Source of the DNA: Sphingobacterium detergens | Lineage (GTDB): Bacteria > Bacteroidota > Bacteroidia > Sphingobacteriales > Sphingobacteriaceae | Direction of reading: 5' to 3' | DNA length: 64,000 nucleotides | Assembly: GCF_003610355.1 (NCBI RefSeq) | Contig: NZ_RAPY01000008.1 | Location: forward strand, 186,001 to 250,000 | Shown here: positions 36,538-46,326 of the stretch, one piece after another | Layout of the letters: every line of letters starts with the position of its first letter | How positions within the stretch are numbered: the stretch's first letter is position 1 | The notes under the pieces: model-generated | Databases searched by the model: none | Told to the model about the DNA's origin: nothing | Seen by the model: the letters and a program-made list of their open reading frames with translations, nothing else | Made by a program: the position numbers and the translations under genes

Positions 36538-36556
36538 GTTTAAACTGTAATCTTTG
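36538..36556 (+). promoter_or_regulatory. bioB promoter with palindromic operator candidate
   Basis: The palindrome GTTTAAAC (36538-36545) is followed at 36548 by TAATCTTTG, close to the TAnnTTTG -7 element with one extra base. Weak outer symmetry CAAAG...CTTTG surrounds it. It lies between the divergent MocR and bioB genes, where an operator is expected. Confidence 0.4.
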
Positions 36557-36652
36557 CAATTCAACTGAAAAAAACAGGCGCATGGAAATTTGATATCTAC
36601 CGCATTTTTCTGTGATAGTAACCTGATTTCCAAACGATCAAACACAAAGAAC

Positions 36653-37735
36653 ATGAGCACAGAAAAGAATTGGACACAGGCAGAAGTTGTTGCCTTATAT
36701 AACAAACCGATCATGGAACTGTTGTACGAAGCTGCTACAGTTCACCGTACCTATCATGATCCAAATAAGGTACAGGTATCTACCTTGATTTCCATAAAAA
36801 CTGGTGGATGTCCTGAAGATTGCGCTTACTGTCCGCAAGCAGCACGCTATCATACTGACGTTAAGGCCGAGCGGCTGATGAGTGTAGAACAGGTAAAAGC
36901 GCAGGCTTTGGCAGCCAAGGCTGGCGGCAGTTCACGGATATGCATGGGTGCCGCCTGGCGCAATGTCAAAGACGGACCAGAGTTTGACCAAGTATTGGAT
37001 ATGGTCCGTACACTGAACAGACTGGATATGGAAGTCTGCTGTACCTTGGGTATGCTGACCGAAAATCAAGCGCTCCGGTTATCGGAAGCAGGACTCTACG
37101 CCTATAATCACAACCTGGATTCCTCAGCTGAGTATTATGAAGAAATTATCTCGACCCGAAGTTACGATGACCGCTTGCAGACCATCGAAAATGTACGTAA
37201 GACAAATATCACGGTATGCAGTGGCGGTATTATTGGTATGGGGGAAAGCATAGCCAACCGGGCGGATATGCTGATTACACTCGCTTCGCTCATCCCACAA
37301 CCCGAGTCGGTACCGATCAATGCGCTGGTTCCGGTCGCTGGCACTCCGATGGAAGAGATGGAAACAGTATCCATATGGGAAATGGTGCGCATGGTTGCCA
37401 CCGCACGAATTTTATTACCGCAAACGCAGGTTCGTTTATCAGCGGGTCGCACCAATATGAGTCGCGAGGGACAAGCTTTATGCTTTTTTGCTGGCGCAAA
37501 TTCCATTTTTGCAGGTGATAAGCTACTGACAACGCCCAACCCTGCTATAAACGAGGATATGGAACTTTTCAAAACGTTAGGGCTGATTCCCCAACAGCCT
37601 TTTGAGAAAAAAAGCCAACCTAAAACCATCGCGATGGAGGATAGTCAATACCAGGCACTGGGTGAAAAACCACAATGGTCGCGACCTGACCACAAAATTC
37701 AACGCAATCTGGACAAACAGCATCAGGAAAAATAG
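36653..37735 (+). CDS. bioB: Biotin synthase BioB
   Basis: 360 residues from ATG 36653 (MSTEKNWTQAEV). It is a radical-SAM enzyme with the CxxxCxxC cluster motif (GGCPEDCAYCPQAARY). Other family segments are CMGAAWRNVKDGPEF, YNHNLDSSAEYYEEIISTR, CSGGIIGMGE and LSAGRTNMSREGQ, including the Arg that binds the [2Fe-2S] cluster. It inserts sulfur into dethiobiotin in the last step. First gene of the bio operon. Confidence 0.95.
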   Translation: MSTEKNWTQAEVVALYNKPIMELLYEAATVHRTYHDPNKVQVSTLISIKTGGCPEDCAYCPQAARYHTDVKAERLMSVEQVKAQALAAKAGGSSRICMGAAWRNVKDGPEFDQVLDMVRTLNRLDMEVCCTLGMLTENQALRLSEAGLYAYNHNLDSSAEYYEEIISTRSYDDRLQTIENVRKTNITVCSGGIIGMGESIANRADMLITLASLIPQPESVPINALVPVAGTPMEEMETVSIWEMVRMVATARILLPQTQVRLSAGRTNMSREGQALCFFAGANSIFAGDKLLTTPNPAINEDMELFKTLGLIPQQPFEKKSQPKTIAMEDSQYQALGEKPQWSRPDHKIQRNLDKQHQEK

Positions 37736-37774
37736 ATCAGGGACAGAAAATCAGGAATTGAAAAAAATAACATC

Positions 37775-39061
37775 ATGACAGCGCAGCATACGACCGACGA
37801 TTTCGACAGACAGCACCTATGGCACCCCTATACCAGTATCACAGACCCACTGCCAGCCTACAAGGTGAAGCGGGCGGATGGTTGTATGATTGAACTGGAA
37901 AATGGGCAGCAGCTGATCGACGGCATGTCATCCTGGTGGTGTACCATTCATGGGTATAACCATCCGGTATTAAATGCCGCGGTAACAGCCCAACTTAACA
38001 AGATGTCGCATGTGATGTTTGGCGGTTTGACACACGAACCGGCAATTGCTCTTGGCAAAATGCTCCTTGAAATCACACCGCCTTCACTCAACAAAATATT
38101 TTATGCTGATTCAGGTTCCGTTGCAGTGGAAGCGGCACTCAAAATGGCTGTACAATATTGGGTGGCACAAAAGAAGATCAACAAGACCAACTTTGTTACC
38201 GTTCGTTCGGGATACCACGGTGACACCTGGAATGCCATGTCTGTATGCGACCCTGTGACCGGTATGCACCGTATTTTCGGCAATACCCTCCCCCTTCGTT
38301 ACTTCGCAGCGGCCCCTCAAATTGGGTTTGATGAAGAATGGGATGCCAGCGACATTGCTCCACTGGCCGCACTTATCAGAACACATCAAGACGAATTGGC
38401 GGGTCTGATCCTTGAACCCATTGTTCAGGGAGCCGGTGGAATGCGCTTTTATCATCCCGAATACCTTCGTCAGGCGGCACAACTCTGTAAGGAGAATAAC
38501 ATCTTACTGATTTTTGACGAAATCGCCACTGGATTCGGTCGCACCGGTAAGCTCTTCGCCTGTGAACATGCGGCTGTAGCACCAGATATTCTATGCCTGG
38601 GTAAGGCCTTAACAGGTGGATACATGACCTTATCTGCAGTAATCACTTCCACGGCTGTTGCAGAAACGATTTCCAATGGCAGCCCGGGTATGTTTATGCA
38701 CGGCCCAACTTTTATGGCGAATCCACTGGCCTGTGCCGTAGCGCTTGCCTCGATCAAATTATTATTGTCAACAGACTGGAAAACAAAGGTGAAATCTATT
38801 GAAGAACAACTGACACAAGCACTTGCACCAGCAAAAGACTACCCCCAGGTAGAAGATGTCCGGATTTTGGGAGCCATTGCTGTTATCGAAATGAAGAATC
38901 CGGTATCCATGGCCAATATCCAAAAACGATTTGTTGAAGAAGGTGTCTGGATCAGACCTTTTGGCAAATTGGTTTATATCATGCCGCCTTTTATCATTGG
39001 GACTGAAGAGTTAAACAAACTGACACAGGCTTTGCTCAAGGTCGTCAAAGAAATCAATTGA
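37775..39061 (+). CDS. bioA: Adenosylmethionine-8-amino-7-oxononanoate aminotransferase BioA
   Basis: 428 residues, class III PLP aminotransferase. LWHPYTSITDPLP and GMSSWWCTIHGYNHP at the start are BioA hallmarks. IFDEIATGFGRTG holds the PLP Asp, and CLGKALTGGYMTLSA the Schiff-base Lys. It makes 7,8-diaminopelargonate with SAM as amino donor. It follows bioB by 39 bases. Confidence 0.95.
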   Translation: MTAQHTTDDFDRQHLWHPYTSITDPLPAYKVKRADGCMIELENGQQLIDGMSSWWCTIHGYNHPVLNAAVTAQLNKMSHVMFGGLTHEPAIALGKMLLEITPPSLNKIFYADSGSVAVEAALKMAVQYWVAQKKINKTNFVTVRSGYHGDTWNAMSVCDPVTGMHRIFGNTLPLRYFAAAPQIGFDEEWDASDIAPLAALIRTHQDELAGLILEPIVQGAGGMRFYHPEYLRQAAQLCKENNILLIFDEIATGFGRTGKLFACEHAAVAPDILCLGKALTGGYMTLSAVITSTAVAETISNGSPGMFMHGPTFMANPLACAVALASIKLLLSTDWKTKVKSIEEQLTQALAPAKDYPQVEDVRILGAIAVIEMKNPVSMANIQKRFVEEGVWIRPFGKLVYIMPPFIIGTEELNKLTQALLKVVKEIN

Positions 39062-39145
39062 TGGAGCGCATTCTACACTATAGCATTGTGGATGAACGAA
39101 GAAGAAAGAACAGGTTCAATTCAAGGTCGTTAAAGAGATCTACTA

Positions 39146-40303
39146 ATGGAAAACAATCTACTCGATAGCTTTGTGGATGAACTTCACAAACTCGAAAAAC
39201 AAGGAAATAGGCGAACACTCCCCCTGATTACCCAGCAGGGAAACCACATCCAATACGAAGAGAAAAACGGTTACAACCTCTCCTCAAACGATTATCTGGA
39301 TCTGGCTACGGACCTGACATTGCGTGAAGATTTTTTACAATCGGTCAACAGCGACAATGCGCTTTTCAGCGCTTCATCTTCACGCCTATTAACTGGAAAT
39401 CATGTGCTGTATACCCAACTGGAGGAGCGGTTGAGCGCTATGTTCGGTACCGAAAGTGCTCTGGTCTTTAACAGTGGTTATCACATGAACACAGGTATAC
39501 TTCCAGCCATCTGTCATGGGCGTACCTTAATCCTCGCTGACAAATGGGTGCACGCCAGTCTAATTGATGGGATTCGGCTTTCAGCAGCACAGCATTTCAG
39601 GTATCGCCATGCCGACTATGCCCATCTGGAAGAATTACTAGCAAAACATGCTTCCCACTTCGAACGCGTCATTATCGTCACGGAAAGCATTTTCAGTATG
39701 GACGGGGATTGTACAGACCTCGGCTACCTAGTTCGCCTCAAACGCCGTTATTCGAATGTCATGTTGTATGTTGATGAGGCTCATGCGGTGGGCGTACGTG
39801 GCGAAAGAGGACTTGGCTGCGCAGAAGAGCAGGGATGCATTGATGCCATTGATTTCCTGACAGGTACCTTTGGAAAAGCACTGGCCTCGCTAGGCGGTTA
39901 CCTCGTCTGTCGGCAGCCGATTCGGGATTATTTGATCAATAAAATGCGGACATTGCTATTCACAACTGCCCTCCCGCCGATCAATCTCCGCTGGAGTTTA
40001 TTTATTCTGGAACGCTTGGACAGTTTTTCAGATCGACGTCAGCAATTGTGTAAAAACAGCACGTTGCTCAAACAACAGATCGTCGCAAAGGGGTACGAAT
40101 GCGGCTCACAAAGCCATATTCTGCTTCTTATAATAGGCGATAGCAATGCGGCTGTCCTGAAAGCAAAAGAACTGCAGCGAAAAGGATTTTATGTCCTTCC
40201 GATCCGTCCACCTACCGTTCCGGAAGGAACTTCAAGAATACGTATTTCATTAACAGCAGGGATGCCAGCATCGCTTATCCATCAACTTGCAGCAAGCCTA
40301 TGA
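39146..40303 (+). CDS. bioF: 8-amino-7-oxononanoate synthase BioF
   Basis: 385 residues of the alpha-oxoamine synthase family: NYLDLATD-type start (YNLSSNDYLDLATDL), SSSRLLTGNH, YVDEAHAVGVRGERGLG with the PLP Asp and His, and LTGTFGKALASLGGYLV with the Lys. It condenses pimeloyl thioester with alanine. Its stop overlaps the BioG start by 4 bases. The 84 bases before it hold a short copy of the bioA 3' end. Confidence 0.95.
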   Translation: MENNLLDSFVDELHKLEKQGNRRTLPLITQQGNHIQYEEKNGYNLSSNDYLDLATDLTLREDFLQSVNSDNALFSASSSRLLTGNHVLYTQLEERLSAMFGTESALVFNSGYHMNTGILPAICHGRTLILADKWVHASLIDGIRLSAAQHFRYRHADYAHLEELLAKHASHFERVIIVTESIFSMDGDCTDLGYLVRLKRRYSNVMLYVDEAHAVGVRGERGLGCAEEQGCIDAIDFLTGTFGKALASLGGYLVCRQPIRDYLINKMRTLLFTTALPPINLRWSLFILERLDSFSDRRQQLCKNSTLLKQQIVAKGYECGSQSHILLLIIGDSNAAVLKAKELQRKGFYVLPIRPPTVPEGTSRIRISLTAGMPASLIHQLAASL

Positions 40304-41007
40304 TATTCAAAAAAATTACCCATGCACTTCATCCGGTTAACCCAGATAATTTGGTATCACTAAATAATACAATATCATCCAACAAAAAGCTTGTCTTATT
40401 CTTTGTGGGATGGGGAATGGATGAACATCTGTTTTCTGATTACGCCCGATCCGGACAGGATCTGATGATCGCCTACGACTATTCTTCCTTAACACTGGAC
40501 GAAAACCTTCTAAAGGGCTACGAAGAAATCCGGGTTTTCGCTTGGTCTATGGGCGTATGGGCAGCTTCACAGGTATTACCGAAACTGCAGATGCAGCATT
40601 ATCCGATCAGTACCTGCACAGCAATCAATGGTACGCCATTTCCGATTGATGACAACAGAGGAATTCCAGTCCAGGTATTCCAGTCCACCTTGAACACGTT
40701 AAGCGAAAAAACGCTTGATAAATTCAGGCTACGAATGTGTGGATCAAGAGAGATGTTAAACCATTTTCTTGCTAAAGCCCCCAGGCGGGACATAGCGAGT
40801 CTTCGAACAGAACTGACCGCAATTGAAGAGCAGGCGACAGCACAATCAGCAACAGCATTTCAATGGGATGAGGCCTATATCGGAAATGATGACCGCATTT
40901 TCAGTCCGGAAAACCAACAACGAGCATGGGCGCACACCCCTCATAAATGTGTCGACATGGCCCACTATCCCGAAAAATTATTTAAACAGCTTTTGCAGGA
41001 GATCTAA
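40300..41007 (+). CDS. bioG: Pimeloyl-ACP methyl ester esterase, BioG type (DUF452)
   Basis: 235 residues of an alpha/beta-hydrolase-like family. VLFFVGWGMDEHLFSDY at the start, nucleophile Ser in FAWSMGVWAA, Asp in GNDDRIFSPENQ and His in CVDMAHYPEKLF form the expected triad. BioG frees pimeloyl-ACP from its methyl ester, the role of BioH elsewhere. It lies between bioF and bioC as usual in Bacteroidota. Confidence 0.9.
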   Translation: MIFKKITHALHPVNPDNLVSLNNTISSNKKLVLFFVGWGMDEHLFSDYARSGQDLMIAYDYSSLTLDENLLKGYEEIRVFAWSMGVWAASQVLPKLQMQHYPISTCTAINGTPFPIDDNRGIPVQVFQSTLNTLSEKTLDKFRLRMCGSREMLNHFLAKAPRRDIASLRTELTAIEEQATAQSATAFQWDEAYIGNDDRIFSPENQQRAWAHTPHKCVDMAHYPEKLFKQLLQEI

Positions 41008-41008
41008 A

Positions 41009-41794
41009 ATGCTTAACATCATGGACAAACAACGGATCAGATCCCGCTTTTCGAAAGCCGCACAGAGTTACCACTCAGCCGCGGTTGTGCAAGGTCAAAT
41101 TGCCGAAAAAATGATCAACTTGCTCCGGAACCTTTTTCTCATCAGTCCAGACAGGGTGCTCGAAATAGGCTGTGGAACCGGATTCTTTTCCCGTTTGTTG
41201 CTCCAGTACCTTTCTCCGAAGCATACAATCTTCAACGATATCTGTCCAGAAATGATCAAAAGCGTGATGAATATCGTCTTGTCGCAGCATAGTTCGCAAC
41301 ATTACAGCTTTATCTGTGCCGATGCCGAAACCTTCAGTCTACCCGACGGACTGGATCTCATTACCTCCTGTTCCACTATTCAATGGTTTGAAGACCCTAG
41401 CGCCTTCTTTGCGCGCTGCCATACTGCACTTCATGCGCATGGTATCCTAGCATTCAGCACATTTGGCGAAGAAAATATGCGCGAGATCAGCAGCACAACA
41501 GGAGTCGGCTTGACCTATCGTACCCAATCGGCACTCCTAACGGAACTGTCGGCATTGGGGTATGAAATTCTCCTGGTAGAAGAAGAACTCATGAGTTTAA
41601 CCTTTGAAACCCCCTTACAGGTGCTCAGCCACCTGAAAAAAACCGGAGTGACAGGCATAAAAAATCATCGTTGGACAAAAAGCAAGCTTCAGGCCTATTG
41701 TACCGAATATATAGATCGTTATGCTGTGGGCACGCGGGTTCCGCTGACTTATCACCCCATCTATATCATCGCAAAGAAAAAAATGAATAATTAA
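41009..41794 (+). CDS. bioC: Malonyl-ACP O-methyltransferase BioC
   Basis: 261 residues from ATG 41009, which directly follows the bioG stop; an alternative ATG is at 41021. It has IRSRFSKAAQSYHSAAVVQG at the start, typical of BioC, and the SAM motif I VLEIGCGTGFFS, then LITSCSTIQWFEDP. It caps malonyl-ACP so that fatty acid synthesis can make pimeloyl-ACP methyl ester, the substrate of BioG next door. Confidence 0.92.
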   Translation: MLNIMDKQRIRSRFSKAAQSYHSAAVVQGQIAEKMINLLRNLFLISPDRVLEIGCGTGFFSRLLLQYLSPKHTIFNDICPEMIKSVMNIVLSQHSSQHYSFICADAETFSLPDGLDLITSCSTIQWFEDPSAFFARCHTALHAHGILAFSTFGEENMREISSTTGVGLTYRTQSALLTELSALGYEILLVEEELMSLTFETPLQVLSHLKKTGVTGIKNHRWTKSKLQAYCTEYIDRYAVGTRVPLTYHPIYIIAKKKMNN

Positions 41795-41992
41795 ACAAGC
41801 AGTGTTTTAAAACCTGGTTTAGCCGTTTCGGATTGAACAATGAACACATTAAACAAGAGCGCCAAATAGGAAAGCGAACTGATGTGTAGTAAATCTGCTC
41901 CTGAATGCGCTGACAGGTGACAGATCTTTACGAAATCTCAACAACACATCGCACTGAATTGACAATCGAATAAGTAGCGAAAAAACATAAAA

Positions 41993-42625
41993 ATGAAAAA
42001 CAACATTTATTTTGTATCCGGCATAGATACCGGAATAGGCAAAAGTTACGCAACTGGTCTTATTGCAAAGCAATGGAATGCAGAAGGTCTGCGTACAATC
42101 ACACAGAAACTGGTACAGACCGGAAACACAACGATTTCGGAAGATATTATCTTACACCGCCAACTGATGGGCATCGCCTTTACCGAAGATGACCAGGAGA
42201 AAATAACCATGCCTGAAATTTTCAGCTACCCCGCATCACCGCACTTGGCGGCACAAATAGATAAACGTGAAATTGACTTCGAAAAAATCAAGCAAGCGAC
42301 AGCGCAGTTAAGCCAGCGCTATGATGCTGTACTGGTAGAAGGTGCCGGTGGCCTCATGGTACCACTCATTGAGGATTACCTGATCATCGATTATATCAAG
42401 GAAATGGGTTATCCTTTGCTTTTTGTAACCTCCGGCAAATTGGGCAGTATCAATCATACCCTATTAAGCCTGGAAGCCATTGCCACACGTGGGATTAATC
42501 TGCATACCGTCATCTACAACACTTTTCCTGTACTTGAAGACAGCACCATCAGCACAGAAACACAGCGTTATCTCCGCAATTATATTCAAAAGCATTTTCC
42601 CGAAACCAAATTTATCACCTTATAA
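41993..42625 (+). CDS. bioD: Dethiobiotin synthetase BioD
   Basis: 210 residues. P-loop variant YFVSGIDTGIGKSYATGL at the N-terminus, a substrate loop KLVQTGN and VEGAGGLMVPL are typical of BioD. It closes the ureido ring with CO2 and ATP. Last gene of the operon, after a 198-base gap without any visible feature, so it may have a separate start of transcription. Confidence 0.93.
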   Translation: MKNNIYFVSGIDTGIGKSYATGLIAKQWNAEGLRTITQKLVQTGNTTISEDIILHRQLMGIAFTEDDQEKITMPEIFSYPASPHLAAQIDKREIDFEKIKQATAQLSQRYDAVLVEGAGGLMVPLIEDYLIIDYIKEMGYPLLFVTSGKLGSINHTLLSLEAIATRGINLHTVIYNTFPVLEDSTISTETQRYLRNYIQKHFPETKFITL

Positions 42626-42740
42626 ACGCATTTAGGCAAATAATGCTGTTTAGGACGACAATCGTTGCGTGTAGATCACTAAATCAAGTTCAGTAATCGA
42701 ACCTCCAACCTTATTTCAAGTCACAATAGGACCATTAGTA

Positions 42741-42783
42741 CGTTCTTCTCATTGCAGCTATTTCGCTTACGATGAGAAGAACG
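42741..42783. terminator. 12-bp inverted repeat between convergent genes
   Basis: CGTTCTTCTCAT / ATGAGAAGAACG with a 19-base loop lies between bioD and the phospholipase gene, the only strong structure in the 291-base gap. It lacks a T-tract, so a terminator role is likely only by position. Confidence 0.5.
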
Positions 42784-42916
42784 TCTAATCGCAGTTTTAA
42801 ATGACCTTAGTCAAGCTGCACCAGTCAAACTGCTGTATTACCTAAATCCTGCAACGAAAGGTCGAGCCTACTGCCATGGCCAGACTGCTAATACAAACAG
42901 CCTTGCTTGCAAAACA

Positions 42917-45430
42917 CTAGGCCAATAAGGGATCAGTCGTGGTTTCCACTCCCGTCTCCAATCGTCCCGCAAGCTGTAGTTCAAAACCAGCATTGCCCAG
43001 CCCCTTGATGGCAAGATCGTACCAATTGCCCTGTGCGGCAATATCCAAGGTCAGGATAAGTTCTTTACGGGCTCCGATTTCCTTTGTCACTGTATAATGC
43101 TGATAATTCAAACTTTTCACCTCCACCTGAACAGTCTTTGCATCCAGGTTTTTGAGTGTTAGTTGTAGCTTGCCTGTCGGTGCTTTGGTCAGTGATTTAA
43201 GTTCTGGAGACACCGCGGCCAACAACGTTGGCGCGTCTTTTTGTCCGGCAAACTTTCGGTAGAAACCATTTGGTCCATGGAGCTCAAAGGCATATAGCTG
43301 TCCTTCAAATTTCCGCAGATCCCATTGATAGTCGAGGTTATCTCCGGCCTTGACCGCAAAATTCCAGTTTCGATAGGTTTCGATTTGGCCCTCTTCGTCT
43401 GTATAGGCAAGTGGACTATAAACATTGAAAGGTACTCCAGTCGTTTTTTCACCAAATATGGTTTTATCCACCTGCATCTTCAGGTTAAATTGACCGTTCT
43501 GCACATAACCAACAGCATCATGGCCATAGGGTAAGGCCGCTGATTTACGGGTTCCTTTTTCCTGTACACGATTGAATTTCGAAGTCCAAACCCGCTGTTT
43601 AGCCTGATTCAGGTCCGTAATTTCAATAAACCCGCCCGGATTATCCTTGAACTGGGCATTGTATATGGTTTCTATATATTGGTTTCGATCTAGAAAAGGG
43701 AGCTGCTCCTGCGCTTGGACAAAGGGTGTGAAAGCTGCTGTCAGATTACCGCAGATCGTCCGCCGCCAGGCACTGATATGATCCAGATGAATATTTTTGT
43801 TGTGTTTATGGTTAAAGAAGTATTCCAAGAACTGTAAAGTCGAGGTATGGTCAAACACTTGGGAGCAGACTTTTCCTCCCCGTGACCAAGGCGATGCGAT
43901 ATACATCGGCACACGGAATCCCAACCCAACCGCTCCCTCACGGGCCTGTTTTTTTGGAATCCCCTGTTTGAGCTCATTGCCCAAACGTACCATTTCCACT
44001 TCGCTATCAATTCCCGCCGAACAGGCTCCTGTATCTTTCCTCTTTAGATCCGGTACGAGGAAAGGTTTCACATGGTCGTAATAGCCATCATTCTCATCGT
44101 AAGTGATAATAAAAATGGTCTTTTTCCAGACCTCCGGATTTTTGGTCAGGATATCCAATACTTCCGACACATACCAGGCACCATACCAAGGGGCACTGGG
44201 ATGATCCGAGAAATTTTTGGGACCAGCCAGCCAGGATACCGCAGGCAATTTACCACCGTCGACATCTTTTCGGAACTGATCCAGCACATCTCCTTTAGGT
44301 ACCTCCAAAGTCCGCTTTTTCCCCTGTTCCTTAAACTGCAATGTCTCTAGCTTACGGTAATTATTATCCCCTTTATTGATCGTAAAGGCTCGTTGATGTA
44401 AAGATTTCGTAAGATCAGACAGTTTATTATAATTGTCGGCATTGAATTGTTTCAGTTCAGCTTCGGCCCGCTCCAGGGTTTCACTTTTCTTACGGATATC
44501 AACACGGATTTTCTCGGCCTGCTCTTCGGATTCGGGCGACCGCTCCTCGAGCTTAGAGATTTGCCCTGGCAGATCACGTACCTGTGTTGCAAGGTTGCTG
44601 ACGTAAGTATCTTTGAATTTGACCTGATAGGCCTGAAAAAATTCCAATAGATTACAACCAAAATTGGACAACCAGGCCCGCTCTTCACCCGATAGTCCGC
44701 CACCACAGCTTGTTTCATTTTGATAAAAACGCCAATCTATATTGTTCTTTTCCAACAACTCGGGAAAGGTTTCCCAGGTCATTTTACCATAACCGAAATC
44801 ATCATTACGAATATTGACCTTCTGCAATCCATCTTTTATTTCGGTGATCTTACCTGTCCAAAAGAACGAACGATTGGGGGTTGTACTGGTCATGCCTGAA
44901 CAGAAATTCTGATCACATACGGTAAAAGCATCCGCCAGTGCATAGTGGAAAGGTAAATCTTCACGTGTGAAATAACCCAGCGTCAGCGGCATTGCTGCAT
45001 ATTGCTTGTTACCCGATTGCTTCGCAGTCAACCATTGGTCGTATTTCCCCTGGTTATAGGCGTCCACCTGACTCGCCCTGCTATGGGGAAGTGAGCCCAT
45101 CCAAGTCACCTTGCTCTCTTTGAGATTTAGCCGAAAAGGAGCAAATACTTTCCCCGCCTTATCTGTCTGATACCATACCGGTAGGTCGTTGGGTAACCGT
45201 ACTGCACGTGGATCATTGAACCCCCGTACGCCGGAGAGACTCCCCAACGTATGATCAAAGGAACGATTTTCCTGCATCAGGATCACAATATGTTCCGCAT
45301 CCAGAAAACTACTTCCCGGCACCGGATCTATTGCAAAGGCTTTCTGAATGGAGGCCGGCATAAAACTAGCGATACCAGCAGCTCCGGAAAATAACAAGGT
45401 CTTTCGAAGAAATTCTCTTCTGCTTTCCAT
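42917..45430 (-). CDS. Phosphocholine-specific phospholipase C (non-hemolytic type)
   Basis: 837 residues. A Tat signal (ESRREFLRKTLLFSGAAG) is followed by a phosphoesterase domain with VILMQENRSFDHTLG, CDQNFCSGMTSTTPNRSFFW, FIITYDENDGYYDHV and DHTSTLQFLEYFF. Two C-terminal DUF756 beta domains complete the usual plcC/plcN layout. It is exported folded and cleaves phosphatidylcholine-type lipids. The central coiled segment (ISKLEERSPESEEQAEKIRV) is a helical insertion. Divergent from the two-component system. Confidence 0.92.
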   Translation of the reverse strand: MESRREFLRKTLLFSGAAGIASFMPASIQKAFAIDPVPGSSFLDAEHIVILMQENRSFDHTLGSLSGVRGFNDPRAVRLPNDLPVWYQTDKAGKVFAPFRLNLKESKVTWMGSLPHSRASQVDAYNQGKYDQWLTAKQSGNKQYAAMPLTLGYFTREDLPFHYALADAFTVCDQNFCSGMTSTTPNRSFFWTGKITEIKDGLQKVNIRNDDFGYGKMTWETFPELLEKNNIDWRFYQNETSCGGGLSGEERAWLSNFGCNLLEFFQAYQVKFKDTYVSNLATQVRDLPGQISKLEERSPESEEQAEKIRVDIRKKSETLERAEAELKQFNADNYNKLSDLTKSLHQRAFTINKGDNNYRKLETLQFKEQGKKRTLEVPKGDVLDQFRKDVDGGKLPAVSWLAGPKNFSDHPSAPWYGAWYVSEVLDILTKNPEVWKKTIFIITYDENDGYYDHVKPFLVPDLKRKDTGACSAGIDSEVEMVRLGNELKQGIPKKQAREGAVGLGFRVPMYIASPWSRGGKVCSQVFDHTSTLQFLEYFFNHKHNKNIHLDHISAWRRTICGNLTAAFTPFVQAQEQLPFLDRNQYIETIYNAQFKDNPGGFIEITDLNQAKQRVWTSKFNRVQEKGTRKSAALPYGHDAVGYVQNGQFNLKMQVDKTIFGEKTTGVPFNVYSPLAYTDEEGQIETYRNWNFAVKAGDNLDYQWDLRKFEGQLYAFELHGPNGFYRKFAGQKDAPTLLAAVSPELKSLTKAPTGKLQLTLKNLDAKTVQVEVKSLNYQHYTVTKEIGARKELILTLDIAAQGNWYDLAIKGLGNAGFELQLAGRLETGVETTTDPLLA

Positions 45431-45627
45431 AATGTTTATCTATAATTTCGATTTGAATCTACTTAGATTTCTTTTTGTTTCATATTTCTTCGTGTAAATC
45501 TTGTGTTACTAAATTATTTGCAGGAGAAGAATATGTCAAAAGGGTGGAGAATTTGTCAAGAGAAGAATATCGTAAATGGATGCGATGGATAGGGTTTGCA
45601 AAATTTGCTTACTTTTACAAAACGACA

Positions 45628-46326
45628 ATGCATACATTTATGGTGGACATTTTGCTACTCGAAGATGACAGGGTTCTTTCTACTGAAATTAAATCCTTTT
45701 TACTAAGTCAGGGTTTCTCTTGCGACCAGGCCTTTGATGGCATTGAATTTTTGGCGCAGACGCATCAAAAAAAATACGGCTTTTACTTGTTGGACATCAA
45801 TGTTCCCAAGATAAACGGTCTAGAAATCTGCAAGAAAATACGCAGTCATGATGCACTGACCCCGATTATCATTCTCTCCGCCTATGATGATATCGACGAC
45901 AAAAAGGAAGCATTTCTCCGTGCCGCAGATGATTATTTAGTCAAGCCCTTTGTGCTGGATGAGTTGCTGATGCGCATCAATTCACTTCTTCGCCGGCAGC
46001 AACACAACGAAAGCAATAGCGCCAAAACGTTGGTCATCGATGATCTGATCATTTATCCTGAAGAGGCCAGGGTGCTGCGGTCAAATGAAGAAATCAACCT
46101 GACGCAGAAGGAATTTCAGTTGCTATTAATATTGGCACAGGCCAATGGACGCACCTTATCCAAACAACATATTTCCGAAGAAGTATGGCAAAATCAATTT
46201 CAGACAACACAAAATACCATCGAAGTTTACATCAATTTTTTACGTAAAAAAATTGATAAGAATTTTGAAAATAAGCTTATCCACACCAGACCTGGATTTG
46301 GCTATTACCTCGCTGCGGATAAATGA
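45628..46326 (+). CDS. OmpR-family response regulator
   Basis: 232 residues from ATG 45628; the ATG at 45640 (MVDILLLEDD) is equally possible, and the frame further upstream is not receiver-like. The receiver has acidic pair LLLEDDR, phospho-Asp in FYLLDINVPKINGLEI and Lys in YLVKPFVL. A winged-helix DNA-binding domain follows (INLTQKEFQLLLILAQ, NTIEVYINFLRKKID, HTRPGFGYYL). It overlaps the kinase gene by four bases (ATGA), and together they probably control the efflux genes downstream. Confidence 0.93.
   Translation: MHTFMVDILLLEDDRVLSTEIKSFLLSQGFSCDQAFDGIEFLAQTHQKKYGFYLLDINVPKINGLEICKKIRSHDALTPIIILSAYDDIDDKKEAFLRAADDYLVKPFVLDELLMRINSLLRRQQHNESNSAKTLVIDDLIIYPEEARVLRSNEEINLTQKEFQLLLILAQANGRTLSKQHISEEVWQNQFQTTQNTIEVYINFLRKKIDKNFENKLIHTRPGFGYYLAADK

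Noticed and set aside
43188..43200. 13-base match (GTCAGTGATTTAA) between the array-1 spacer at 14622-14650 and the phospholipase C gene
   Set aside because: The match is short and lies inside a coding region; a 13-base match is not remarkable across this many spacer positions in 64 kb. No better spacer target was found by eye in the window.
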